From the NCBI GenBank assembly GCA_047601745.1, contig JASGIS010000001.1, positions 5,704,001 to 5,768,000 on the forward strand: a stretch of 64,000 bases of DNA, given 5' to 3'. Shown piece after piece: positions 1-7,505 of this stretch (its first letter is position 1; every line of letters begins with the position of its first letter). The stretch is from JAKPAM01 sp047601745 (GTDB lineage Bacteria > Pseudomonadota > Gammaproteobacteria > Burkholderiales > Burkholderiaceae_E). The position numbers and the translations under genes are program-made. Under the pieces are notes generated by a model. The model had not been told where the DNA came from. It did not search any database and worked only from the letters and a program-made list of their open reading frames with translations.

Positions 1-268
1 CCTCGGCCAGCGTCAGCCCGGCGCCGCCGAAGCGCTCGGGCACCGCGATCGCCGGCCAGCCGAGCTCGACGATGCGCTGCCACAGCGCAGGCTCGAAGCC
101 GTCCGGCAGTTCCATGCGCCGGCGCACGTCCGCGATCGTCGACTGCTCGCGCGCGAACGCCGCCGCGCTTTCCAGCAGCATCGCCTGCTCGTCGCCGAAG
201 CGGATCGGCGCATCGTCGCCGCGCGGTGCGGCACCGGCCGCTGTCGTATTCGTCATGGATGCGTTCAT
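1..268 (-). CDS. acyl-CoA dehydrogenase, N-terminal part (cut by window edge)
   Basis: This gene runs leftwards off the window, so only about 89 N-terminal residues are visible. They match the helical N-terminal domain of acyl-CoA dehydrogenases: an F-A-R-E-Q stretch, then a W-x-x-I-V-E-L-G-W segment and the P-E-R-F-G-G-A-G-L loop, which is standard in the family. The chosen ATG at 268 sits 2 bases past the stop of the dehydrogenase gene at 271-1461 and has an AAGGA ribosome site about 6 bases upstream; an ATG at 256 is an alternative. Tight coupling of two dissimilar dehydrogenase genes is typical of heteromeric enzymes acting on bulky acyl-CoAs such as steroid side chains. That heteromeric role is an inference; the flavin and catalytic regions lie outside the window. 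Confidence 0.85.
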   Translation of the reverse strand, partial: MNASMTNTTAAGAAPRGDDAPIRFGDEQAMLLESAAAFAREQSTIADVRRRMELPDGFEPALWQRIVELGWPAIAVPERFGGAGLTLAE

Positions 269-270
269 CG

Positions 271-1461
271 TCAGTCCTTCGGCAGTCCGAGCACGCGCTC
301 GCCGATGATGTTGGCCTGGATCTGGCTGGTGCCTCCGCCGATCGTCGCCGCGAAAGTGTTGAAGTACGAGCGCGTCCACTTGCCGCCGTCGATCGCGCCG
401 GCGTCGCCGACCCATCGGACGGCGTTCGCGCCGGACAACGAGATCGCGAATTGCAACAGCCGGCGCTTGTGCTCCGAGAAGCGCAGCTTGTGCGACAGCG
501 GGATCGCGTCGGGACGTTCGCTGCACAGCGCCGGGATGCGGCCCCGTGCCATGCAGAGCCGGTCGCCCTGGTCCTCGATGAGGAAGCGCACGAGTTGGTC
601 GCGCACCCACGGATCGTCGATCGCCGGGCGGCCGTCGCGGCGCGTGCGGCGCGCGAGTTCGACGACGTCCTCGACGCCGATGTGCATGCGTGTCAGGCCG
701 CCGGCCTGGCCGCCGCTCGCGCCGCGCTCGAACGTGAGCGTGAGCATCGCGACCTTCCAGCCCTCGCCCTCTCGGCCGATCAGGCAGTCCCCCGGCACGC
801 GCGCGTCGGTGAAGAAGGTCTGCGTGAAGCCGTGCTCGCCGGTGAGCTTCTTGATCGGTCGCGTTTCGATGCCGGGCACGCGCATCGGAATCAGGAAGTA
901 CGACAGGCCCGCGGTGCGACGGCTGCCTGGCTCGGTGCGCGCGAGCAGGATCATGTATTTCGCGTGGCTGCCGAGGCTCGTCCAGATCTTCGAGCCGTTG
1001 AGCACCCATGAGTCGCCGTCGCGTGCGGCGCGTGTCTGGCACGCCGCGAGGTCCGAGCCGTTGTCCGGCTCCGAGAAACCCTGGCACCAGATGTCGTCGG
1101 CGCTGAGGATGCCCGGGATGAAGCGCTTCTTCTGCGCCTCGGTGCCGATCGCCAGGATCAGCGGACCGGCCCAGTTCAGGCCGATCGTATTCGGCACGAA
1201 CGGCATCTTCAGCCTGGCCATCGTGCTGTTGACGACGTCCTGGTACGCCTGTGGACGCCCGCCGCCGCCGTACTCCTTCGGCCAGGCCATGCCGAGGTAG
1301 CCGGCCTCCCAGACCTTGCGCTGCCACGCGCGCAGGTACTCGAACTGCTCGTCGGTACCCACCTCCATGAACGACTCCGGCAGCAGGAAGCCGGGGTCCG
1401 GCGGCCTGTTCGCCTGCATCCAGTCCTCGACCTCTCGGCCGAACGCTTCGAACTCACTCAT
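271..1461 (-). CDS. acyl-CoA dehydrogenase
   Basis: The product is a 396-residue FAD enzyme for alpha,beta-desaturation of an acyl-CoA. The N-terminal helices are followed by the G-F-S-E-P-x-x-G-S-D-L-A middle-domain motif, the G-S-K-I-W-T-S beta-domain segment and a C-terminal I-G-G-G-T-S-Q-I-Q motif. At the place where medium-chain enzymes have the catalytic glutamate (Y-E-G-T) this protein has glycine, so the base must lie elsewhere or in a partner subunit. The ATG at 1461 is preceded by GGAGGAG; an in-frame extension to 1707 is rejected because it reads through a decayed biotin-carrier domain. The gene is coupled to the next dehydrogenase gene, which starts 2 bases after its stop. The substrate is unknown; heteromer formation is an inference. 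Confidence 0.92.
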   Translation of the reverse strand: MSEFEAFGREVEDWMQANRPPDPGFLLPESFMEVGTDEQFEYLRAWQRKVWEAGYLGMAWPKEYGGGGRPQAYQDVVNSTMARLKMPFVPNTIGLNWAGPLILAIGTEAQKKRFIPGILSADDIWCQGFSEPDNGSDLAACQTRAARDGDSWVLNGSKIWTSLGSHAKYMILLARTEPGSRRTAGLSYFLIPMRVPGIETRPIKKLTGEHGFTQTFFTDARVPGDCLIGREGEGWKVAMLTLTFERGASGGQAGGLTRMHIGVEDVVELARRTRRDGRPAIDDPWVRDQLVRFLIEDQGDRLCMARGRIPALCSERPDAIPLSHKLRFSEHKRRLLQFAISLSGANAVRWVGDAGAIDGGKWTRSYFNTFAATIGGGTSQIQANIIGERVLGLPKD

Positions 1462-1499
1462 CGTTTCGTCTCCTCCGTGGAAATTGCCGGCCGGTCTCG

Positions 1500-1830
1500 A
1501 TCGTCGATCTCGATCGATACCGTCCCGTTCGCGACCTGCGCACCGATCGCGCGACCTCGACCAGGCGAACGGTCCCGTCCGGCGGCGCCGCGCGCCGCGC
1601 GCCGCGATCCGATGCTTCATCTTCATCGCCTCGAGCCCCCGCAGCGACTGGCCGCACGTCGGGGCTTGCCCCTCCGACACTATCACCTCAAGCACGCGCC
1701 CCGGCATCGGCGCCTTCAGCCCGCCATGGAACTGTGCCCGCGCGCTGCCCCCTTGACGACGATTTCGAACGACAAAGGCCGTTGCGCGGCCTGCCAGGGG
1801 CCGGTGATCCGGTTGATGGAATTACCTATC
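1500..1830 (-). pseudogene. decayed biotin carboxyl carrier domain of an acyl-CoA carboxylase
   Basis: Read leftwards, three frames together spell the C-terminal end of a biotin-dependent carboxylase subunit. The pieces are L-S-F-E-I-V-V-K-G, then K-A-P-M-P-G-R-V-L-E-V-I-V-S-E-G-Q, then the biotinylation motif E-A-M-K-M-K-H, then D-G-T-V-R-L-V-E-V-A, and finally G-A-Q-V-A-N-G-T-V-S-I-E-I-D. At least three frameshifts separate these blocks, and the upstream biotin carboxylase part is missing. The remnant lies just upstream of, and in the same direction as, the acyl-CoA dehydrogenase pair, so an intact carboxylase gene probably once headed that operon. It is bounded on the other side by the hipBA control region. 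Boundaries are approximate. Confidence 0.8.
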
Positions 1831-1935
1831 AGTAACTTTTCACTTGATCTCCCGTTGATTCGAACGGAGAATTACCTATAGGTAACTTCAATTACCGGCG
1901 ATGCTTTCCTTGGAACCAAAATTACCGATCGGTCA
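1822..1935. promoter_or_regulatory. three hipBA operator-like palindromes at 50-bp intervals
   Basis: Three related 14-bp sites begin at 1822 (TTACCTATCAGTAA), 1872 (TTACCTATAGGTAA, a perfect palindrome) and 1922 (TTACCGATCGGTCA). Their starts are exactly 50 bp apart, so they lie on nearly the same helix face. The second overlaps a plausible -10 (TATAGG, 1877-1882) paired with TTGATT at 1855-1860; the third falls inside the first codons of hipB. HipB-family antitoxins repress their own operon by binding several spaced palindromes, so autoregulation is the likely role. The sites are seen directly; binding by this HipB is inferred. Confidence 0.7.
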
Positions 1936-2185
1936 ATTCCATCACACTGAAACGCCCGTTCGCTCATCGACCGAACTGGGCGCTCTCATCCGCGAGCAAC
2001 GCAAGCGGCTGGCGCTGACGCAGCTCGACCTGGCTGGCCTGGGAAACACCGGCAACCGCTTCATCGTCGACCTGGAGAACGGCAAGCCGACCGTGCAACT
2101 ACAGAAGGTGCTGGACCTGATGGACCTGCTGGGCCTGGAGGTGACGGTGCGCACGAAGGCCTCACGATCGGCGCCGGCGCCGTGA
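1901..2185 (+). CDS. hipB: HipB-like antitoxin, XRE-family repressor
   Basis: The product is a small protein of 94 residues with one XRE-type helix-turn-helix at about residues 27-85. It contains L-G-A-L-I-R-E-Q-R-K at the first helix, L-T-Q-L-D-L-A for the second and F-I-V-D-L-E-N-G-K before the last helices, as in HipB proteins. It should neutralise the HipA kinase encoded 10 bases downstream and repress the pair. The ATG at 1901 has no clear ribosome site; if the promoter overlapping the palindrome at 1872 is used, the leader would be only about a dozen bases. A TTG at 1910 is a possible alternative start. The N-terminal 25 residues are longer than usual and cover the third operator-like repeat. 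Confidence 0.88.
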   Translation: MLSLEPKLPIGQFHHTETPVRSSTELGALIREQRKRLALTQLDLAGLGNTGNRFIVDLENGKPTVQLQKVLDLMDLLGLEVTVRTKASRSAPAP

Positions 2186-2195
2186 GGGACGCGCG

Positions 2196-3452
2196 ATGCT
2201 GACTCGGCCCGACCGGCTGGACGTCTACTACGGCAGCGAGCTCGTCGGCGCCGTATACGACGGCGCACCGCTGGCCTTCGAGTACTCGCCCGGCTGGTTG
2301 AGCGGCCCCCAGCGCATGACGCTGGCGACGATCCCGCTGCAGCCAGGTCGGCAGGCCGCGTCCGAGGTTCAGGCCTTCTTCGAGAACCTGCTGCCGGAAG
2401 GCGAGTTGCGCGATTACCTGGCCGCACAGCGCAAGGCGTCCACCCTGTTCTCGCTGCTGCGGGAAGTGGCCGGCGACACCGCCGGCGCCTTCGTGTTGGT
2501 CGCGCCCGGGCAAACCCCTGAGCCCCCCCGCTACGAGGCCACCACCTGGCAAGCCATCGCGGCCGCCCTGGCCGGGCGATCGGCCGCAGCCATCGACATC
2601 CACGGGCAAGGCGCCCGCGTCTCGCTGGCCGGCGCCCAGGACAAGACCAGCATCGCCCTCTTCGACGACGGCGTGCCGCGATTGCCCAAGGGCACGTCGC
2701 CGTCGACCCACATCCTCAAGCCCGACATTCGGCGCCTGGCCAAGGTCTGGCATTCGGCCGCCAACGAGACCATCGTGATGCGCGCCGCGGCGCTGGCGGG
2801 CCTGCCGACCGCCGAGGTCTTCTACGAATCGCTTACCGAAGCCTGCGTCGTTCGCCGCTTCGACCGCCATCTTCGCCCGGACGGCACGCTGGCGCGGCTG
2901 GTGCAGTACGACCTGTGCCAACTGGCCGGCACCATGTCGGACCGCAAATACGAGAAGGAAGGCGGCCCGGGTCTGGCCGCCTGTGCCGAATTGATCCGCC
3001 GATACAGCACGCAGCCGGCGGTGGACCTGCGCCACCTGGTGCGCTGGGTGCTGTTCAACCTCTACGTCGGCAACAACGATAGTCACGCCAAGAACCTGTC
3101 GATCTACAGCGTGCCGGGCCAGGGCGTGACGCTGACACCGTTCTACGACCTGATGTGCACAAGGTTGTACCCGGGGCTCTCGTCCGAGTTCGCCTTTGCC
3201 ATCGGCGGCGAGGTCAGGCCGGGCGAGATGGCCGCGGAACATCTGGCGTCGATGGCCAGGCTGCTTGGCATGCAGCCGCGCTTCCTGGCTCGACAGGCGC
3301 GGGACATGGCCGAGCGCGTACCGAAAGCCATCGATCAGGCCGCGCACGAGATCATGCCCGCACTGCCGCCATCGGCACGTACCCTCGCCGGAAGACTCGA
3401 ACGCTTCGTGTCATCGACCACCAAGAAGCTGGCGGTGCGCTTGGCCGGCTGA
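2196..3452 (+). CDS. hipA: HipA-family Ser/Thr kinase toxin
   Basis: The product is a 418-residue protein close in length to E. coli HipA (440). Residues about 1-105 form the N-terminal HipA couple domain. The S-L-A-G-A-Q-D-K-T-S segment at 143-152 corresponds to the loop carrying the autophosphorylated serine in E. coli HipA. G-N-N-D-S-H-A-K-N around 292-300 is the catalytic loop, and F-Y-D-L-M around 316-320 is the metal-binding aspartate motif. All key residues are present, so the toxin looks intact. HipA kinases phosphorylate targets such as glutamyl-tRNA synthetase and slow growth; the target here is unknown. GAGGGA precedes the ATG at 2196 and overlaps the end of hipB, consistent with coupled translation. 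Confidence 0.93.
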   Translation: MLTRPDRLDVYYGSELVGAVYDGAPLAFEYSPGWLSGPQRMTLATIPLQPGRQAASEVQAFFENLLPEGELRDYLAAQRKASTLFSLLREVAGDTAGAFVLVAPGQTPEPPRYEATTWQAIAAALAGRSAAAIDIHGQGARVSLAGAQDKTSIALFDDGVPRLPKGTSPSTHILKPDIRRLAKVWHSAANETIVMRAAALAGLPTAEVFYESLTEACVVRRFDRHLRPDGTLARLVQYDLCQLAGTMSDRKYEKEGGPGLAACAELIRRYSTQPAVDLRHLVRWVLFNLYVGNNDSHAKNLSIYSVPGQGVTLTPFYDLMCTRLYPGLSSEFAFAIGGEVRPGEMAAEHLASMARLLGMQPRFLARQARDMAERVPKAIDQAAHEIMPALPPSARTLAGRLERFVSSTTKKLAVRLAG

Positions 3453-3499
3453 ACGGCCGATGGCCGCTAAGAGGCCGATGACCGCGAAGACTGAATGCG

Positions 3500-4483
3500 C
3501 TACGTCATCCTGACCACGATCTTGCCGAAGTGTCGGTTGGCCTGCATCATCGCGAAGGCCTCGCCGAGCTGCGCGAGGTCGAAGCACGCGGAGATCGGCA
3601 GGGCCAGCCGGCCGTCGCATGCCGCGGCGCCGAGGTCGGCCCATGCCTTCCTGCATTCCTCGCGGATCTCGTCGACGCTGCGCGTGCGGTGAGTGACCCC
3701 GATGTAGTCGAGGCGTCGCAGCGCGTGCAGGTCGCAGTCGAAGTCCGCGCGCAAACCGGCCAGCCGTCCTACGTTGACGATGCGCCCGAGCACGGCCGCG
3801 GCGCGCATGCTCCCGTTGAGCGTCGGCCCCGACAACTGGTCGACGATCAAATCAACGCCCTTGCCGCCGGTCGCCTCGAGCACCTGCTCGGGCCATTTCG
3901 CATCGTTGGTGTCGATTGCCAGCACCGCGCCGAACTCGCCGAGGCGAGCACGCCGTGTCGGATCGGTCGAGCTGCCTATCACCAAGCCGGCGCCCATGAA
4001 CCGCGCAATCTGCAACGCCATCAGACCCACGCCCGACGAAGCGCCGAGCACCAGCACCGATTCGCCCGGCTTCAACCGGCCGTTGACCACGACCGCGTCA
4101 TGCATCGTCTGCAATGCCACCGGCAGGGTGGCAGCGGTCTCGAAATCCATGCCTTCCGGTATCGGATGGAGGCGCGCCGGGTCGGCAAGCTTGTACTCGG
4201 CCGCGGCCCCTGCACTCGAGCCCATGATCCGGTCGCCTGGCCGGACATCGACCACGTCCGCGCCGACCTCGAGGGCTTCGCCGGCCCATTCGGTGCACAA
4301 CACGGTCCCGGCACCGCTGATGCTGCCGTGCATGTGGCCGGCCAGCACGGCGAGGTCGGCCCGGTTCAACGCGATCGCCCGAACCCTGAGCAGCACGTCG
4401 CCCGCGCCCGGCGCCGGGCGCGGGCGTGTCGTGAATTCGAGTCCGCTGTCGCCGCGAATCGCGGCCGTCATCGTTTCGGGCAT
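3500..4483 (-). CDS. quinone oxidoreductase-like zinc-independent alcohol dehydrogenase family protein
   Basis: This 327-residue member of the medium-chain dehydrogenase/reductase superfamily has a GroES-like N-terminal half containing A-L-N-R-A-D-L and E-W-A-G, and a Rossmann domain with V-L-G-A-S-S-G-V-G-L-M-A-L-Q near residue 150. No structural-zinc cysteine cluster is visible, which points to the quinone oxidoreductase or enoyl reductase branch using NADPH. The ATG at 4483 has GGGGAG 7 bases upstream; the frame stays open to 4594 without support. It is the last gene of a leftward set (acyl-CoA dehydrogenase, enoyl-CoA hydratase, this gene), although a 153-bp gap separates it from the hydratase. 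It may reduce an enone or enoyl-CoA in the same pathway; the substrate is not evident. Confidence 0.85.
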   Translation of the reverse strand: MPETMTAAIRGDSGLEFTTRPRPAPGAGDVLLRVRAIALNRADLAVLAGHMHGSISGAGTVLCTEWAGEALEVGADVVDVRPGDRIMGSSAGAAAEYKLADPARLHPIPEGMDFETAATLPVALQTMHDAVVVNGRLKPGESVLVLGASSGVGLMALQIARFMGAGLVIGSSTDPTRRARLGEFGAVLAIDTNDAKWPEQVLEATGGKGVDLIVDQLSGPTLNGSMRAAAVLGRIVNVGRLAGLRADFDCDLHALRRLDYIGVTHRTRSVDEIREECRKAWADLGAAACDGRLALPISACFDLAQLGEAFAMMQANRHFGKIVVRMT

Positions 4484-4636
4484 TTCGAGACTCCCCGTTG
4501 TGTATTTCGGCAAATGTAACCGCTGATCCGACGCGGCTGCAGCGTAGACCGTGGGCTCGCGCTGCGGCACGAAGGACTCGCAGCTCGAGCGCACCGGTTA
4601 TCGTTGCCGATTCGACTACCCGCTGATCGCGACCGT

Positions 4637-5446
4637 TCAACGACCGCCGAATCTCGGTGCGCGGCGTTCGCCGAAAGCGCGCACGCCTTCGGCGAAGCTC
4701 TCACCGGCCACCCGTTCCATCTGCCTGTCCCGCTCCAGATCGAGCTGTCGGGCCAGCGTATTGCGCTCGGAAGCCGCGAAGATCGCGCGCGCCTCCTCGA
4801 TCGCATGGGCGGGCATCGCGGCCAGTCGACGCGCCAGCCGCCGGGACTCGGCTTCGAGCCGATCGTCTTCGACGCAGGCCCAGATCAGGCCCCATTCCTG
4901 CGCCGTCTGCGCCGACAGCTTTTCCCCGGTCAATGCGAGCCCCAGCGCGCGGGGGCGTCCGACCGCTCGGGGAAGCGTCCACGTGAGCCCCATGTCGGGA
5001 ACGGCCCCCAAGGCCGGAAAGAACGGCAGGTAGAAATACGCCGACTTCGCGGCGATCACCAGATCGCCGGCCAGCGCCAGGCCCGCGCCTCCCCCAGCCG
5101 CCACGCCGTTGACGGCGCACACGACGGGAACGGGTAGTTGCTCGAGAGCCAGCACCACCGGGTTCATGCGGGCCATCAGCTCGCCGACATACCGACCCAG
5201 CGTCGGGCCCGAGGACGAGGCATCGAGCATCCGGCGGTAGTGCTCGAGATCGGCGCCGACGCAGAACCCCCGTCCGCGTCCGGTGACGATGAGCGCCCGC
5301 ACCTGCCTGTCGTCGCGGACCCGGGCAACGGCGTCCGCCAAACCGTCGATCGCCTCGTCGCCCAGGGGATTCATCCGATCGCCGTCGTCGAGACTGATCG
5401 TGGCGATGGTCTCTTCGATCGCCAGCCGCACCGCGGGTCGGGTCAT
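4637..5446 (-). CDS. enoyl-CoA hydratase/isomerase family protein
   Basis: This crotonase-fold protein of 269 residues has the CoA/oxyanion segment G-R-G-F-C-V-G-A-D-L near residue 60 and A-V-N-G-V-A-A-G-G-G-A-G-L-A near 110. The position of the second catalytic glutamate of classical hydratases appears to be D in V-P-D-M-G-L-T, a pattern seen in many PaaG/isomerase-type members, so hydratase versus isomerase activity is open. It lies 52 bp downstream of an acyl-CoA dehydrogenase gene and upstream of the oxidoreductase at 3500-4483, consistent with a beta-oxidation role. GAGGA precedes the ATG at 5446. Confidence 0.88.
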   Translation of the reverse strand: MTRPAVRLAIEETIATISLDDGDRMNPLGDEAIDGLADAVARVRDDRQVRALIVTGRGRGFCVGADLEHYRRMLDASSSGPTLGRYVGELMARMNPVVLALEQLPVPVVCAVNGVAAGGGAGLALAGDLVIAAKSAYFYLPFFPALGAVPDMGLTWTLPRAVGRPRALGLALTGEKLSAQTAQEWGLIWACVEDDRLEAESRRLARRLAAMPAHAIEEARAIFAASERNTLARQLDLERDRQMERVAGESFAEGVRAFGERRAPRFGGR

Positions 5447-5498
5447 GACGGAAAATCCTCGCTGCGAGCAGAAAGACAGGTACGCACGCGACCGCGCC

Positions 5499-6659
5499 CT
5501 ACATCCGCTTGGCCACTTCTTCCAGCATCACTTCCGTGGCGCCGCCGCCGATCGTCAGAATGCGGGCGTCGCGTGCCATGCGCTCCACCGGCGTGCCGAT
5601 GATGTAGCCGGTGCCGCCGTGCAGTTGCAGGCAGGTATGCACGACCTCCTGCAGCGTCTCGGCGCCGAAGGCCTTGAGCATCGACACCTCGCGCACCGTG
5701 TCCTTGCCTTCGTCGATCATCTGCGCGCACTGGTAGGTCAACGCGCGCACCGCCGCGGCCTTGGCGGCGACCCACGCGATCTTGTTGCGAACCACCGGTT
5801 GCTCCCACAGCGATCTGCCGAAGGCCTGCCGGTTGCGCAGGTAGTCGACCGTCAGCTCGATCGCCTTGGCGCATGCGCCGGATACCAGCGCACCGATCAC
5901 CAGGCGCTCGTTCTGGAAAGTGCTCATGATGTAGTAGAAGCCCTTGCCCTCCTCGCCCAGCAAGGCATCGTGCGGAAGCTTCAACTGGTCCAGGAACAGC
6001 TCCGCCGTGTCCGACGAACGCCAGCCGTGCTTCTCGAACCGGCGCGCGACTTTCAGGCCGGGATTGTCCTTTTCCACGATGAACAGCGAAATGCCGCGGC
6101 TGCCCTTGGCCTCGGGATCGGTCCGGGCGGCCACGATGTAGAGGTCGCCGAACACGCCGTTGGTGATGAAGGTCTTCGAGCCGTCGATGACCCAGCCGTC
6201 CGCGGTCCTGACGGCCCGGGTCTTGAGCCCCGCGACATCCGACCCGGCATGAGGCTCGGTCACGCAGACGGCGCCCACCCGCGTGCCCGCACAGGCAGCG
6301 GGCAGATATTTCTTCTTCTGCTCGTGCGTGCCGCGGTGGGCGATGTGCGAGATCGACATGTCGCTGTGCACCGTCAGCGCCGAGGCCACGCCGCCATAGG
6401 ACGATCGTGCGAGCTCCTCGCCGAACACCACGGAGGCCAGCGCCCCCATTCCACCGCCGCCGTACTCGACCGGGTGCCGCATGCCTAGAAAGCCCAATGC
6501 GCCCAGTTGCCGGAACACCTCGCGGGGAATCTCGCCCGCTGCTTCCCACGCGTCGCCGTTGGGCACGATTACGTCGTTGACGAAACGGCGCACCTGCCGG
6601 CGCACCATCCGCAGATCCTCGTTCAGAAGATCAGGTTCGGCGAATTCGAATTCGGTCAT
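5499..6659 (-). CDS. acyl-CoA dehydrogenase
   Basis: The protein has 386 residues with the full acyl-CoA dehydrogenase fold. C-V-T-E-P-H-A-G-S-D-V-A and G-S-K-T-F-I-T-N-G mark the middle domain; L-H-G-G-T-G-Y-I and I-G-G-G-A-T-E-V-M lie near the C terminus. As in several relatives in this window, glycine replaces the Y-E-G-T glutamate, which resembles the isovaleryl-CoA/long-chain enzyme type where the base sits in an earlier helix. It is the first gene of the leftward operon leading to the hydratase and oxidoreductase, and its start at 6659 faces the TetR gene at 6892 across operator site A. Substrate range is unknown. Confidence 0.92.
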   Translation of the reverse strand: MTEFEFAEPDLLNEDLRMVRRQVRRFVNDVIVPNGDAWEAAGEIPREVFRQLGALGFLGMRHPVEYGGGGMGALASVVFGEELARSSYGGVASALTVHSDMSISHIAHRGTHEQKKKYLPAACAGTRVGAVCVTEPHAGSDVAGLKTRAVRTADGWVIDGSKTFITNGVFGDLYIVAARTDPEAKGSRGISLFIVEKDNPGLKVARRFEKHGWRSSDTAELFLDQLKLPHDALLGEEGKGFYYIMSTFQNERLVIGALVSGACAKAIELTVDYLRNRQAFGRSLWEQPVVRNKIAWVAAKAAAVRALTYQCAQMIDEGKDTVREVSMLKAFGAETLQEVVHTCLQLHGGTGYIIGTPVERMARDARILTIGGGATEVMLEEVAKRM

Positions 6660-6707
6660 CGGAAATCCAGGGTCGATGCAGGACAGGATGTGGCACGCGG
6701 CCTATTA

Positions 6708-6729
6708 ATAGACCGGCTTGACGGTCTAT
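6708..6729. promoter_or_regulatory. TetR-type operator, site A
   Basis: This is a perfect inverted repeat with arms ATAGACCG and CGGTCTAT separated by 6 bp (GCTTGA), extendable by one base on each side. It lies between the divergent acyl-CoA dehydrogenase (start 6659) and TetR (start 6892) genes. AT-rich -10-like sequences (TATTAA leftwards, TATTTT rightwards) flank or overlap both ends, so one bound dimer could shut both promoters. The same 8-6-8 arrangement recurs at 32806. Confidence 0.82.
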
Positions 6730-6891
6730 TTTAGACGTAAGAACCGGATTCCTGCAATGACGTTGATGCGAGTCAAGAACGGCCCGGCATTTCTCATTCA
6801 CCCTCCATCGTGCCGGTTTATTTCGTCGGCGCGAACGAGCGCCCGCAAGGCGGCTTGCTACACTTCCCAATGGATATTGAGGAACGGACAC

Positions 6892-7485
6892 ATGCCGCGC
6901 ATCCGATCGGACGATTACGAAATCAAGGCCCAGGCCATCATGGATGCGGCAGCCGCGATCTTCGCGAAAATGGGTTACCCCGCGGCCAAGATGCAGGACG
7001 TGGCCAAGGCGTGCGGCGCGACCAAGTCGATGCTGTACCACTACTTCCCGACCAAGGACGACCTGCTGTTCGCGATGCTGCAGGAGCACCTGCAGCGCCT
7101 GATCGGTGCGCTGGAGGAGGCGTCGGCCGGCAAGGGCAGCGCTCACGAGCGACTGCAGGCGGTGGTCGAAGCCTACACGCAGAAGTCCAATCAGTCGCGC
7201 CGCCGCCACATGGTGGCCATGAACGACGTGAAGTTCCTGCCCAAGGCCAAGCAGACCCCGCTGATCAACCTGCAGCGCCAGCTCACCGAACTGGTGACCC
7301 GGCTGCTGCACGAACTCAACCCGGGCCTGCCGGAACCGGTCTACAAACCCTACACGATGATGCTGCTGGGCATGCTGAACTGGACCGACTTCTGGTACAA
7401 ACCCTCGGGCACCGTGAAACCGCAGGAGCTGTGCGACCGGATCTCGCGGCTGTTTCTCAAGGGCTTCCTCGCCGAGAAGGGCTGA
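6892..7485 (+). CDS. TetR-family transcriptional regulator (PaaR-like), first paralogue
   Basis: A 197-residue regulator. The N-terminal helix-turn-helix reads M-Q-D-V-A-K-A-C-G-A-T-K-S-M-L-Y-H-Y-F-P at about residues 33-52, followed by the usual T-K-D-D-L-L. The C-terminal ligand domain contains H-M-V-A-M-N-D-V-K-F-L-P, shared almost word for word with the second TetR at 15667. Relatives of this type often sense acyl-CoA intermediates; that is family knowledge and not shown here. GAGGAA precedes the ATG at 6892; the frame extends upstream to 6718 but would cross operator site A. It is divergent from the beta-oxidation operon and probably represses both directions. Confidence 0.93.
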   Translation: MPRIRSDDYEIKAQAIMDAAAAIFAKMGYPAAKMQDVAKACGATKSMLYHYFPTKDDLLFAMLQEHLQRLIGALEEASAGKGSAHERLQAVVEAYTQKSNQSRRRHMVAMNDVKFLPKAKQTPLINLQRQLTELVTRLLHELNPGLPEPVYKPYTMMLLGMLNWTDFWYKPSGTVKPQELCDRISRLFLKGFLAEKG

Positions 7486-7505
7486 GCCCTCCCCGGTCCC
7501 GGCGC

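Noticed and set aside
2061..3347. 428-residue minus-strand open frame over hipA
   Set aside because: hipA on the plus strand has all kinase motifs; the opposite frame has none.
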